NCBI GenBank assembly: GCA_965214695.1
Contig: OZ243967.1
Location: forward strand, 1,550,001-1,614,000
Reading direction: 5' to 3'
DNA from: JAPOXR01 sp965214695
GTDB taxonomy: Bacteria > Pseudomonadota > Alphaproteobacteria > Rhodobacterales > Rhodobacteraceae
DNA: 64,000 nt
Positions within the stretch are counted from its first letter, which is position 1. Every line of letters starts with the position of its first letter. The position numbers and the translations under genes are program-made. The notes under the pieces are model-generated. The model was not told the DNA's origin. It saw only the letters and a list, made by a program, of their open reading frames with translations, and did not search any database. Shown here piece by piece: positions 34,629 to 43,679 of this stretch.

Positions 34629-37391
34629 CTAATTGGCAGGCTCAACCCTGACGGCCGAAAACTTGAACTCCGGGATCTTTCCGTAGGGATCCACGACCGG
34701 ATTGGTCAGCACATTGGCCGCGGCTTCGACGAAGGCAAATGGCATGAACACGGTATCTTCGGCGACATTCCGGTCTGCCCTCGTCGCCACCGATATGGTG
34801 CCGCGTCGGGTAAGCAACTTGACCGGCTCACCTGGTGACACCAGCAATTTTGCCAGAGTTCTCGGATGCAGGGAGCAGACTGCATCCGGCTCGACTGCGT
34901 CCAGTACGGCGGAGCGCCTTGTCATCGAACCTGTATGCCAGTGTTCGAGTTGGCGACCAGTAATCAGGATCATTGGGTATTGGTCATCCGGTGTCTCAGC
35001 TGGTGCAATGATGTTGGCCGGGGTGAACCGGCCCCGACCGCCCTCTCGGGGAAATCCGTCCCCGAAGACGATGGGCTGACCAGGATCGTCCGGTGAATTG
35101 CTCGGATAGATGACCGAATGTTCCGCCTCGAGACGGTCCCAGGTGATGTTCTGAAGTGACCGCATCGTCAGCTTCATCTCGGCAAAAACCTCGGAAGGAC
35201 GCGTGTAGACCCAGGGAAGTCCGAGTTTCCTGGCGATAGCGGTTGTGATCCACCAGTCCTCGCGGGCATCAGCGGGCGGCGGTGCGGCTGGTCTTCCCAT
35301 CTGAACCTGTCGGTTCGTGTTGGTGACCGTCCCGGTCTTCTCGGCAAAGGCGGATGCCGGGAGAATGACATCAGCGTAACTCGCGGTTTCGGTCAGGAAG
35401 ATGTCCTGCACAACCAGATGTTCCAGTCTCCCCAACGCTTCCCGGGCATGGACAACATCCGGGTCCGACATCGCCGGATTTTCGCCCAGGATATACATCC
35501 CGTGGATCGATCCGGCATGAATAGCGTCAATTATCTCGGTCACAGTGAGCCCCGGCTCCTCAGGCAGCTCTCCAGATTCCCAAATCCGTGAAAAATCTGA
35601 GCGGATCCCGCTTTTTCTTACGTCCTGGTAGTCTGGCAAGTACATGGGGACCAGGCCGGCATCCGAAGCGCCCTGGACGTTGTTCTGACCTCGCAGCGGA
35701 TGCAATCCGGTTCCGGGCCGACCGACGTGACCGCACATCAGCGCAAGGGAAATCAGGCACCGCGAGTTGTCTGTTCCGTGGATGTGCTGCGAGACGCCCA
35801 TTCCCCAGAAGATCATCCCTGCCCTGGCAGAGGCAAATTCCCGGGCCACGGTCCTGAGCGTGTCGGCATCAATGCCGCAAATCCCCGCCATCCCCTCAGG
35901 CGAGAATTCAGCCAGATGTTGTCTTTCGGCCTCCCAGTTTTCAGTGAATCCCTCGATATATTGCCGATCATAGAGCTGTTCCTCGACGATGACATGCATG
36001 ATGGCATTCAGCATCGACACGTCAGTTCCTGGCCGAAATTTCAGCATGTGGGTGGCATGTCTTGACAGTTCGCTGCCGCGGGGATCCATGACGATCAGCT
36101 TTCCGCCGTGTTTCGCAAACTGCTTGAAGAATGTGGCGGCAACTGGATGGTTTTCGACCGGGTTCGCGCCAATTACAATTGCCGCATCAGCATTCTCGAT
36201 TTCATTGAAGGTGGCGGTAACTGCACCCGAGCCAATGTTCTCCATGAGCGCCGCAACCGACGAGGCATGGCAAAGCCTCGTGCAGTGGTCGACATTGTTG
36301 TGGCCAAATCCCTGACGGATCAATTTCTGAAAGAGGTATGCTTCCTCATTGGTGCACTTGGCCGAGCCAAATCCAGCCACCGACCCGCCGCCGTGCTGCT
36401 CCCGCAGTGATTTCAGACCGGATGCAGCCACTTCAAGCGCTTCGTCCCAACTGGCCTCCCGGAAATGCGTCCATGGATTTGCCGGATCGACATCAAGTGT
36501 CTTCGGCGGCGCATCGTCTCGACGTATCATCGGCCTGGTCAACCGGTGCGGATGGTAGACATAGTCAAATCCAAATCGTCCCTTAACGCAAAGCCGCTTC
36601 CGGTTGGCGGGGCCGTCGGCACCGTCAACATACTGGATGCGACCGCCCTTGATTTTCATGTTCACCTGACAGCCGACCCCACAGAACGGGCAAACACTCC
36701 TTACCTCCTCCTCATGGTCAGCGTTGTCTCCCCGCTCGCACTCATCAAGCACGGTGGCCGGCATCAATGCGCCCGTGGGACAGGCTTGGACACACTCGCC
36801 GCATGCAACGCAGGTTGACCGGCCCATGGGATCAGCGAAGTCGAATACGATTCGGGAATCATGGCCACGGCCGGCCATTCCTATGACATCATTCACCTGG
36901 ACTTCTCGGCAGGCCCGCACGCACAATCCGCAATGGATGCATGAATCGAGATTGACCCGCATGGCCGGGTGCGATCCATCGAGTTCCGGAACCCGAACCT
37001 GTTCAATCCTCGGGAAACGCTGGCGCACGGCACCTGCCTTGCTTGCGGTCTTCAGCAGATGCGAAGATCGGTCATGGGACAGTTCCGGGTCAGGCTGGTC
37101 CGACAGCAGGAGTTCAATTACCATCTGGCGGGCGCGTTTGGCCCTGCCTGATGAGGTCTTTACCACCATACCGTCAGTCGGTTTGCGGATACAGGACGCT
37201 GCAAGCACCCTTTCGCCCTCGATTTCAACCATGCAGGCGCGGCAGTTGCCGTCGGAGCGGTATCCTGGTTCCGGGGAATGACAGAGATGGGGAAGGGTGT
37301 TTCCAAGTCGATTTGCCACGTCCCAAATCGTTTCACCATTCTCGGCATTGACGTCCTTGCCATCAAGGTTGAATGCGACTCTATCCGACAT
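34629..37391 (-). CDS. formate dehydrogenase alpha subunit
   Basis: 920-residue molybdopterin oxidoreductase that oxidises formate to CO2. In order: an N-terminal [2Fe-2S] ferredoxin domain (LCHSPEPGYRSDGNCRACMV), a region that lacks the His-Cys3 cluster site of classical FdsA/NuoG proteins, two [4Fe-4S] motifs (CIHCGLCVRACREV and CVACGECVQACPTGAL), the catalytic-domain cluster CPFCGVGC, and the Mo ligand Cys in CTRLCHASSV, so it uses cysteine, not selenocysteine. No beta or gamma subunit or fdhD is nearby, which suggests a stand-alone or distantly partnered enzyme. The ATG at 37391 has GGTGGG upstream. The gene sits between two inverted porin units. Confidence 0.93.
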   Translation of the reverse strand: MSDRVAFNLDGKDVNAENGETIWDVANRLGNTLPHLCHSPEPGYRSDGNCRACMVEIEGERVLAASCIRKPTDGMVVKTSSGRAKRARQMVIELLLSDQPDPELSHDRSSHLLKTASKAGAVRQRFPRIEQVRVPELDGSHPAMRVNLDSCIHCGLCVRACREVQVNDVIGMAGRGHDSRIVFDFADPMGRSTCVACGECVQACPTGALMPATVLDECERGDNADHEEEVRSVCPFCGVGCQVNMKIKGGRIQYVDGADGPANRKRLCVKGRFGFDYVYHPHRLTRPMIRRDDAPPKTLDVDPANPWTHFREASWDEALEVAASGLKSLREQHGGGSVAGFGSAKCTNEEAYLFQKLIRQGFGHNNVDHCTRLCHASSVAALMENIGSGAVTATFNEIENADAAIVIGANPVENHPVAATFFKQFAKHGGKLIVMDPRGSELSRHATHMLKFRPGTDVSMLNAIMHVIVEEQLYDRQYIEGFTENWEAERQHLAEFSPEGMAGICGIDADTLRTVAREFASARAGMIFWGMGVSQHIHGTDNSRCLISLALMCGHVGRPGTGLHPLRGQNNVQGASDAGLVPMYLPDYQDVRKSGIRSDFSRIWESGELPEEPGLTVTEIIDAIHAGSIHGMYILGENPAMSDPDVVHAREALGRLEHLVVQDIFLTETASYADVILPASAFAEKTGTVTNTNRQVQMGRPAAPPPADAREDWWITTAIARKLGLPWVYTRPSEVFAEMKLTMRSLQNITWDRLEAEHSVIYPSNSPDDPGQPIVFGDGFPREGGRGRFTPANIIAPAETPDDQYPMILITGRQLEHWHTGSMTRRSAVLDAVEPDAVCSLHPRTLAKLLVSPGEPVKLLTRRGTISVATRADRNVAEDTVFMPFAFVEAAANVLTNPVVDPYGKIPEFKFSAVRVEPAN

Positions 37392-37732
37392 GATGGTCAT
37401 CCCACCGGCCTGCCTTCTCAAATTCAGCCACGTCAACTACCCTTTTTCTCGGCAGAATGTAATGTCAATCCTGCGAAGGCGCCTGTCGCCGCAATTCCGA
37501 CCAAGCCGAGATGTCCTTGCGACCAAGCACCAGTTCGGCGCCAAGCGGATTTTCGGGTCGTGATCACGTTGGACGGCACCTGACAGGAAGACCGAATTCC
37601 CCCCAGGCAATTCACGTCAACCGCCTTTGGACCCAGGCGATGTCTTGAGGTGTCATTCGCCAATACCTGCCGTCAAATGACGCTCAGCCGTCACCGGATC
37701 GCCACCGCGGCCAGGGCCGTCAATTCTGTCGT
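37392..37732. other. intergenic region before formate dehydrogenase
   Basis: About 340 bases containing the formate dehydrogenase promoter on the minus strand. A minus-strand open frame at 37433-37663 has no family features. No known regulator site was recognised. Confidence 0.35.
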
Positions 37733-37755
37733 GTACCTGTTCAGTTACCCATGTA
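37733..37755 (+). promoter_or_regulatory. TTACC direct-repeat motif upstream of porin 4
   Basis: Reads GTACC, TGTTCA, GTTACC, CATGTA, the same motif as in front of porin 3, 259 bases before the start codon. The following bases TTTGAGAGTGAATCCGG are also shared with porin 3 in inverted orientation. Confidence 0.5.
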
Positions 37756-37870
37756 GTTTGAGAGTGAATCCGGTTCGATTGCTCACCTTTGAGAATCGGT
37801 TGTCGGCCAGTTTGCCTATCGATCTGGTCCGTCGAGTTGCCCGCCAACTGCCCTCAAACCACCCCATACA

Positions 37871-37991
37871 GTTCCTTGAGGCGACTCCATAATACCACCC
37901 CCATCCGCCATTGATTGTGCCATTCGCACGGTGGGCCCAGGAAGACCATCTCCTCCACCGAAGAGACAACAATTCAAGTGACGAGGATACA
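37871..37991 (+). promoter_or_regulatory. shared porin leader, copy 4
   Basis: Leader block nearly identical to copies 2 and 5, including the CATAAT hexamer and the CGGTGG/CCACCG dyad before the ribosome binding site. Here and at copy 5 the leader is preceded by CAAACCACCCCATACA. Confidence 0.7.
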
Positions 37992-39569
37992 ATGAAGAAA
38001 CTGTTGATTGCATCGACTGCCCTTTCCCTGGCAGGCGGTGCGGCATTTGCCGAGATGGCGATTACCGTCAGTGGCGATGCTGAACTGGGTGTGGACTATG
38101 CCTCCGAGCCGGTGGCTGATGCCACGACCGGCGCCGTCGGCTCAAAGCACAGCTTCGTGCACGAGGTCGGCATCGACTTCACCGCTTCAGGTACCACCGA
38201 TGGCGGTCTGACCTTCGGCGGCGAGGCCGGCTTCGATACCGGTGACGACGTGGTCAATACCGGAACCGTGCATGTGAGCGGCTCGTTTGGCAAGCTGACC
38301 ATCGGCGACAATGATGCAGCCGACCTCACCGCTGGCGGCATTGCCGATATCGGCATGAACGGCATCGGTGTCGACGACATGGTCGAGGGGCTGAGAGGCA
38401 CTACCGCTGCGCAACTCCGCTATGACAACGATTTCGGCCAGATCAAGATCGCCATCTCGGCGGGGACGAAGGATGGTTCGGCTGCGGTGGCTGCGGTTCC
38501 GGCCAGTGAGTGGATGATCACGGATCATAAGATGACCACCCATGTCTATCGTCCTGATTTTAGTAGGACCATGGCTGGGGTGGTGACGCCAGACCGCATT
38601 ATCATTGACACAGTTGGCGATGGAGCTAGCCCTACTCTTCTGTCAGATGATACGCTGGCGACGACGGTCGGCCCGAAGATCGAGTGGGACAACTCGACCA
38701 AGATGTTCGTCGGTTCAATTCGCGATCCGGAAGCTGCTTTCGGTAGTGAAGGTGACAGAAATGAACATACGGGCGTTACCGCTCACGAATTTGAATCGCT
38801 GTTCGGCGTCATCCGAAGGGTAGTTGATGTTGATACTACCACTAATGGTGATCAGGGTGGTGTCTGGGTAGACCTTGATGGCCCATCCACTCCTGCAACA
38901 GCAGCAACTAACAAGAATCCGGTAAACATCTTCGGGTTCAAGAAAAATGATGCCGGCGAGATAGTTGGTCCGACAGGCGTCGAGGTAACGGATGACCATA
39001 AGGCAGCGTTCATGAGGTATGAGAAATACTACAATCTCGGTGCGGACGAGGCCGTTGGCGGTGAGGACGATGCTACTACGAAGGCAAAAGACTCGGTCAA
39101 GGTCGCCAGCAACGCCGTTGCTGCTGTCCCCGCCGTCGCATCCGATTCCGAATTTGCATTCGGCATGAGCTTCAATGCTGGCGGTGTCACCATCGGTGTC
39201 GGCTATGACAGCAACAAGACCGTCAACATGGGTGCCGGCTTCACCACCGGTGAGATCACCACCAACCTCCTCTACGTCAAGACCGAGGATGACGAGGACA
39301 CCCCCATGGTGGACGAGGAAATGACCGGCATGGGCGTCGACATGGCATATGCAATGGGTGCATCGACCGTCACTCTCTCCTATGGCCGCAGGAAGCCGGA
39401 GATGGGCGAGGCCATGGATGCCGTGGGCATGGGCGTGACCCATGATCTCGGCGGCGGCGCCACCCTCAATGCCGGCTTCGGCAAGGTCGACAAGGATATC
39501 GGTACCGCGGCCAGCCCGATGATCGTCGGCGAGAACAAGGCCAGCATTGGACTGATGTTCGCCTTCTGA
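37992..39569 (+). CDS. outer-membrane porin, paralogue 4
   Basis: 525-residue porin. Residues 1-173 and the last 153 residues are almost identical to porin 1 at protein and DNA level, while the central 200 residues (about 174-372) differ strongly; shared islands inside the insert are VNIFGFKKNDAGEIVG and YNLGADEAVGGED. The insert opens with EWMITDHKMTTHVYRPDF, comparable to EWYITDAKMKKHVFRPDY in porin 1, so inserts are homologous but fast-changing. Signal peptide, C-terminal Phe and leader are as in the other copies. Confidence 0.92.
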   Translation: MKKLLIASTALSLAGGAAFAEMAITVSGDAELGVDYASEPVADATTGAVGSKHSFVHEVGIDFTASGTTDGGLTFGGEAGFDTGDDVVNTGTVHVSGSFGKLTIGDNDAADLTAGGIADIGMNGIGVDDMVEGLRGTTAAQLRYDNDFGQIKIAISAGTKDGSAAVAAVPASEWMITDHKMTTHVYRPDFSRTMAGVVTPDRIIIDTVGDGASPTLLSDDTLATTVGPKIEWDNSTKMFVGSIRDPEAAFGSEGDRNEHTGVTAHEFESLFGVIRRVVDVDTTTNGDQGGVWVDLDGPSTPATAATNKNPVNIFGFKKNDAGEIVGPTGVEVTDDHKAAFMRYEKYYNLGADEAVGGEDDATTKAKDSVKVASNAVAAVPAVASDSEFAFGMSFNAGGVTIGVGYDSNKTVNMGAGFTTGEITTNLLYVKTEDDEDTPMVDEEMTGMGVDMAYAMGASTVTLSYGRRKPEMGEAMDAVGMGVTHDLGGGATLNAGFGKVDKDIGTAASPMIVGENKASIGLMFAF

Positions 39570-39591
39570 GCACTGGCTCATAGCAATCAGG

Positions 39592-39618
39592 AAAGGGAGC
39601 GGCTTGGCCGCTCCCTTT
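39592..39618 (+). terminator. porin 4 terminator hairpin
   Basis: Stem AAAGGGAGCGGC with loop TTG, then TTTTGGTTT. The bases between the stop codon and the hairpin (CACTGGCTCATAGCAATC) are also shared with porin 5. Confidence 0.87.
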
Positions 39619-39899
39619 TGGTTTGGGAGTGGCGGGGTGGATGGAAAACGTGCCAATTCAATGGGCTGGGTTGTTGCAGGGAGACAACCGCGGTGGAACT
39701 CCATCACGATCATTTGGTTGTCTGGATGGGCAGACATTCGGATGAGGGATCGGCAGGAATTTTCGGCGTGATGACGGTTGGTGGTCCTGGGGTGAGCAGC
39801 CCGAGCCCTTTCAACCGGACACTGTCGACTCGGCTTCGGCGAAATTGCCACGCATAGCCCGGTAGTTTTCGTACGAGAGTGACAGTATGAGATATCCTT

Positions 39900-40489
39900 C
39901 CCAGAGATTGTGGGTGCCCGGCATGGGCTGGCGCTTCGATGGTATGATACCGGCAAGGCGGGCGGTACCTTCCGCGATACCGGCGTTCGTCTACTCCGTC
40001 GCCGGCGGGCCGCGCTGGCGCCGGTGTCCGCGGCGCGCTGCGCGCCTGCCGCTCAATCGACATGACGGTGCAGGCGGTGATGGCATCCAAGGCCTGGCAC
40101 TTCCCGAGATCGTCGGCGGTATTCAGCCAGCGATCCCTGGTCCGGGTGCCGGTCTTCACGGCCAAGAACCACTCCTCGATCAGCCATCTCTACTCGTACC
40201 AGCCGCAGATGCGCTGCGCGTCCGCCGCCTCTGCCCGCCCTCGGTGGCTGGGAGCAGCCAATCGATCAGCTCCCTGCCTTCCGGCGGTTGCCGCTCCAGC
40301 AACTGCACCGCCAGCATGGAGAACGGTGCGGTGTCCGCCAATCGGTCGGCGGGATGATATCGACGAAGCTGGCCTTGGGTTCGAGCTTCACCCCCTTGCG
40401 AGCCTGAACTCTGTCGCCTCGATCACCTTGTGGTCATTGAAGCCCAGCTGGTTGTCTGGCGCCGGGCAGAATTGCCCGAAGGGCGGGTG
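39900..40489 (-). pseudogene. decayed IS4-family (Tn5-like) transposase remnant
   Basis: On the minus strand, broken frames spell the C-terminal half of an IS4/Tn5-type transposase: LLERQPPEGRELIDWLLPAT in one frame, then after a frameshift ICGWYE, a stop, RWLIEEWFLAVKTGTRTRDR and WLNTADDLGKCQALDAIT with CTVMSIERQAR. The Y-(2)-R-(W)-E signature region is recognisable but interrupted by a stop, and the N-terminal half is missing. Boundaries are approximate. Confidence 0.72.
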
Positions 40490-40699
40490 CTATGGCCCGT
40501 CCCGCCGGTAGAGATGCAACTCGTTCATCCGCTCCTGGATAAAGTGAAGCACTCCCTTGGTCCTGGTGATCTCGAATGACAAATCCATGGTTCGGCCAGT
40601 TGCTGCCCAGTTGGCTTCGATGCTTCCCGGCACGCCGCAGTCAAACCGCAGCAATGCGTAAGTCATGTCATCGACCTCGACGGGTTCTCCCACCATCAA
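40490..40699 (-). pseudogene. fragment of a Gfo/Idh/MocA-family oxidoreductase
   Basis: A 70-codon piece reading VEVDDMTYALLRFDCGVPGS, then IEANWAATGRTMDLSFEITR and TKGVLHFIQERMNELHLY. This corresponds to the C-terminal part of myo-inositol dehydrogenase-like proteins of the Gfo/Idh/MocA family. The NAD-binding half is absent and a stop lies just upstream in frame. It was probably cut by the adjoining transposase remnant. Confidence 0.68.
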
Positions 40700-40750
40700 G
40701 GCTCAGCTCTGGATCGCTGAAGACCCTGATCGAATGTCGATACGGAAACT

Positions 40751-42277
40751 CTACAGGTCATGCGACTGAGCGCTCGTCAGCCATTGCAACTCGTCAGCAC
40801 TTATCTGGTTGATATTGGCAAGATGCCGCTTCAGCGCAACCCGACCGACTTTCAACTTGTCCGCCAATCGATTCACCGCCTGCTTGAGTTCCTCCAGATC
40901 TATCTCCAATGGCAAATCGGTCCTCGAGGGCGGCATGAGCAACATGGCCGCAAAAGCGTTTGCACGCTGCTCTACCGACGGAGATGCCCAAGGAGTGCTG
41001 CTGTGTGCCAATGCCCGTGCGCTGCTGCGATCAAAGAGAATATGGCACAATTCATGCGCCAATGTGAATCGCCTGCCCCCTCGGGATGAATTTCGCACGT
41101 CATCGAGATTAACCAGGATTGTGGGCCGCAAGTCATCGCCCGCCAATGCAACACCCCTTGGCCCCCGCTCACCCAAATAGACCTCCCTGACCCGAACGCC
41201 GAGCATCTCCAGCATTTTGTCAAGATGCGTCATGGACGCATCCGGTTCAGGATCAATCTCATCCAGGACATCCCGGGCCAGCGCGTAGCCGTCATGCCAG
41301 GGCGAAGAGGCAGCCCATGCGGGGATTTCCCGGGACAACTCCGACAGGAGATCCTCGTGCTCGGCGTTGCTTCGGGCATTGATGTACTCGCCCAGCAGGA
41401 TCGCTGCTGCGTCGCTTGAAATTTCCGGGGACAGGTCACCGAACATGGCAATCTCCGGAGACAGTGTTCCCATCCAGGGATCGGTCGCTAATGTCAATGG
41501 TCGATTCAACCCATCCAGGGCTCCAAGAAATTTCTTCATCAAAACCCCGGGTTCGGGGCTGGAATCGAGATACCATGACAAAGCGGAAGGTCCGGCAGGC
41601 CCATGCCCGTGGCCCATTTCCTCCCAACGCTCGCGCAGTTCTTGCATCCACGGCGCTTCTCTCAATTGCTCCTGCAACAGGAACCATTGCAAAGCCGACC
41701 GAAGGCACTCTGCAACGGAATCCACGGATGCCCTTGCCAGCCCGTCTTCAACGACGAAACTCGCTGCCATGGCTCCCGGCTGAACCCGATCGCCCCAGGA
41801 GAACTCCAGGTCATCTCCCATGCGTTGTACAAAGACGTCCGGCAGGATGCCTCCTGCGGAGGCGGAGCGAAGTGAATGACGATTGGCCCAGTGCTGCCAG
41901 GAACAAAATCGCTCAAGGTCATCACCGGCGCTTTCGACCATCGCAAGATAGGCGCCCCGGGCCGAACGGGGCCTGCTGTCACCCAGCCCGCCGCCAGGCG
42001 GCAAGCGTCGTTCGTGAAGAAGTGGCATCCAGTTTTCGACTATCCACGCGAATAGCGGCGCCAAATTCCACCTCACTTCCTGGGTTTCGACCAATCCGTC
42101 CTCGGTATCCAGACGAAGTTCGCACAAGTTCAGGTTGGAGACCCAAAGACGCCATTCACCCCAAGACCCCATGAAGTCTTCCGGTTCAGCTCCGGTCGCT
42201 GCACCGGGAATCAGGCGAATTTCCAGGGCAAAGCTGGCTTTGTTTCCGAAAATTGCAAATGAAGGATTATCCGTCAA
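40751..42277 (-). CDS. ImmA/IrrE-family metallopeptidase-like protein
   Basis: 508-residue protein with an ImmA/IrrE-type zinc peptidase domain in the last 150 residues: FTLAHELCHILFD carries HExxH and a later Glu lies in EQRANAFAAMLLMP. ImmA/IrrE proteins usually cut a DNA-bound repressor in response to DNA damage or phage signals. The first 330 residues are a separate acidic, Trp-rich region of unknown function (GSWGEWRLWVSNLNLCELRL) and no helix-turn-helix is seen, so the repressor partner would be another protein. The start appears to be TTG at 42277. The gene begins beside the RIT element and a palindrome, which have separated it from its probable upstream partner. Confidence 0.82.
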   Translation of the reverse strand: MTDNPSFAIFGNKASFALEIRLIPGAATGAEPEDFMGSWGEWRLWVSNLNLCELRLDTEDGLVETQEVRWNLAPLFAWIVENWMPLLHERRLPPGGGLGDSRPRSARGAYLAMVESAGDDLERFCSWQHWANRHSLRSASAGGILPDVFVQRMGDDLEFSWGDRVQPGAMAASFVVEDGLARASVDSVAECLRSALQWFLLQEQLREAPWMQELRERWEEMGHGHGPAGPSALSWYLDSSPEPGVLMKKFLGALDGLNRPLTLATDPWMGTLSPEIAMFGDLSPEISSDAAAILLGEYINARSNAEHEDLLSELSREIPAWAASSPWHDGYALARDVLDEIDPEPDASMTHLDKMLEMLGVRVREVYLGERGPRGVALAGDDLRPTILVNLDDVRNSSRGGRRFTLAHELCHILFDRSSARALAHSSTPWASPSVEQRANAFAAMLLMPPSRTDLPLEIDLEELKQAVNRLADKLKVGRVALKRHLANINQISADELQWLTSAQSHDL

Positions 42278-42280
42278 CGT

Positions 42281-42314
42281 ATCGATCTAATGCCGAATTC
42301 GGCATTAGATCGAT
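42281..42314. repeat. 34-bp perfect palindrome at the RIT element edge
   Basis: The sequence ATCGATCTAATGCCGAA plus its exact reverse complement, centred at 42297/42298. Its core TAATGCCGA/TCGGCATTA is the same 9-mer that recurs in the RIT terminal repeats. The last five bases overlap the RIT left end. It may be the element's target or a recombinase binding site; it also lies just upstream of the ImmA/IrrE start and could act as an operator. Confidence 0.85.
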
Positions 42315-42399
42315 AATGCCAACAACCCGGTAATGCCGACTGGCCGGCGAAAGTCGTTGAGTCCGAACTGATCCGCCCGCCGCTTGTCGGCATTATCCG
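42310..42399 (+). repeat. RIT left terminal inverted repeat (90 bp)
   Basis: Identical over 90 bases to the reverse complement of 45615-45704. Inside it the motif TAATGCC or its complement occurs three times (near 42315, 42331 and 42390), probably recombinase binding half-sites. Confidence 0.95.
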
Positions 42400-42461
42400 T
42401 TGAATGGCCGGAAGACGACGAGTCATTCCTGCTCCTTTCACCAGACCGAAAGGACAAGAGA

Positions 42462-43679
42462 ATGCACCATCACACCAGGGCTGCTGCCCTTTGCACCGCC
42501 GATCTTCAGCGCCTGCTCGGGCAATTCCTCGATCGTCTTGCCGAACAGGGCTACGCCGAGCGCACGGTTCGCCAATACCGGCAATTGCTGAACAGGATCA
42601 TCGGCGCCGCCGATGGCGGCACTCTCACACCGGACGAATTGACGGCAATGGCGGCAGCGATGGCCTCGAAGGCCGCCTCGCCGAGCACCGGAGAGCTGTG
42701 GCGCACGGCAGGACGGGTGTTCCGTGCCTGGCTTCACCAGACCGGCGCCGTCCCGGCTCCGGCGCCAGCGCCGGCGGCGCCATCCGAGCTGGACATCCTG
42801 CGCACGGCCTTTCGCGACTGGCTACTGTGGCAGCGGGGCCTGGCGGGTCCGACTGTCCGCGACAACATCATGATGTTCGACCGGTTCATGCGGTTCCGTT
42901 TCGGAACGGGGGCGGTGCGGCCGGAGGCGCTGGCCTCGGCCGACATCGACGCCTTCTTCGACCCTGCGGAGGACCGCCGGCATCGCGGCAAACCGTCGCA
43001 ATTGCGCAACCTCTTGCGCTTTCTCTTCCAGTCCGGACGGACGCAGCAGGATCTGTCCCTGCATGTCCCCAGTGACCGGCGGCGCCGGGCCGAGACGGAG
43101 CGGCTGCGGCTGGACCAGGACGAGGTGGAGCGCATTCTCGACGCCGCCAGGGGTGATTCCCTCCTGGAGATGCGCAACCATGCGATGCTGCTCATGGCCG
43201 CCCGGCTGGGGCTCCGGGCCGGCGAGGTGACGGCAATCCGCCTCGGGGACATCCGGTGGCGAGCCGGCGAGATCGTCATCCGCGGCAAGGGGGCGCGGCG
43301 CGATGCGATGCCGCTTCCGGTCGATGTCGGCGAGGCGGTGGTCAGATACATCCGCCATGCCAGGCGCGGCAGTTCCCGGCACCTCTTCGTGTCGGTGCGG
43401 GCGCCCTGGCACCCGGTGGGAGCGCGGCCCGTCCAGGCGGCGCTGCGCCGGGCCGTCGCCAGGGCACTGCCGGCGCGCAAACCGGCCCGATGCGGCGTCC
43501 ATGCCCTGCGCCACGCCCTCGCCACCTCGCTCTTGCGACGCGGATCAAGCTTTGACGAGGTCGGCAACGTGCTGCGTCACCGCAGCCGCGCCACGACCAT
43601 GATCTATGCCCGCTACGACATCGACGCCTTGCGCCCCCTGGCGCCGGAATGGCCCAGCATGCCGGGAGCAGGCGCATGA
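42462..43679 (+). CDS. RIT tyrosine recombinase A
   Basis: First recombinase of the trio, 405 residues. The catalytic domain shows LGLRAGEVTAIRLGDI (first Arg), HALRHALATSLLRRG (His-x-x-Arg), LRHRSRATTMIYARYD (third basic position and Tyr). The N-terminal half is a core-binding domain with a Pro/Ala linker (PAPAPAPAAP) at about residues 100-110. The ATG at 42462 is chosen for its AGGACAAGAG ribosome binding site and because the open frame from 42384 begins inside the terminal repeat. Its stop overlaps the next start as ATGA. The three proteins presumably act together on the terminal repeats. Confidence 0.92.
   Translation: MHHHTRAAALCTADLQRLLGQFLDRLAEQGYAERTVRQYRQLLNRIIGAADGGTLTPDELTAMAAAMASKAASPSTGELWRTAGRVFRAWLHQTGAVPAPAPAPAAPSELDILRTAFRDWLLWQRGLAGPTVRDNIMMFDRFMRFRFGTGAVRPEALASADIDAFFDPAEDRRHRGKPSQLRNLLRFLFQSGRTQQDLSLHVPSDRRRRAETERLRLDQDEVERILDAARGDSLLEMRNHAMLLMAARLGLRAGEVTAIRLGDIRWRAGEIVIRGKGARRDAMPLPVDVGEAVVRYIRHARRGSSRHLFVSVRAPWHPVGARPVQAALRRAVARALPARKPARCGVHALRHALATSLLRRGSSFDEVGNVLRHRSRATTMIYARYDIDALRPLAPEWPSMPGAGA

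Noticed and set aside
37433..37663. 76-codon minus-strand frame upstream of formate dehydrogenase
   Set aside because: No ribosome binding site or recognisable family; composition like random GC-rich DNA.
37650..37892. 80-codon frame over the porin 4 upstream region
   Set aside because: Its similarity to a frame upstream of porin 3 reflects repeated regulatory DNA; there is no reason to think it is translated.
38715..39956. 413-codon minus-strand open frame over porin 4
   Set aside because: Antisense of the porin; similar frames appear opposite the other porins because the DNA is repeated.
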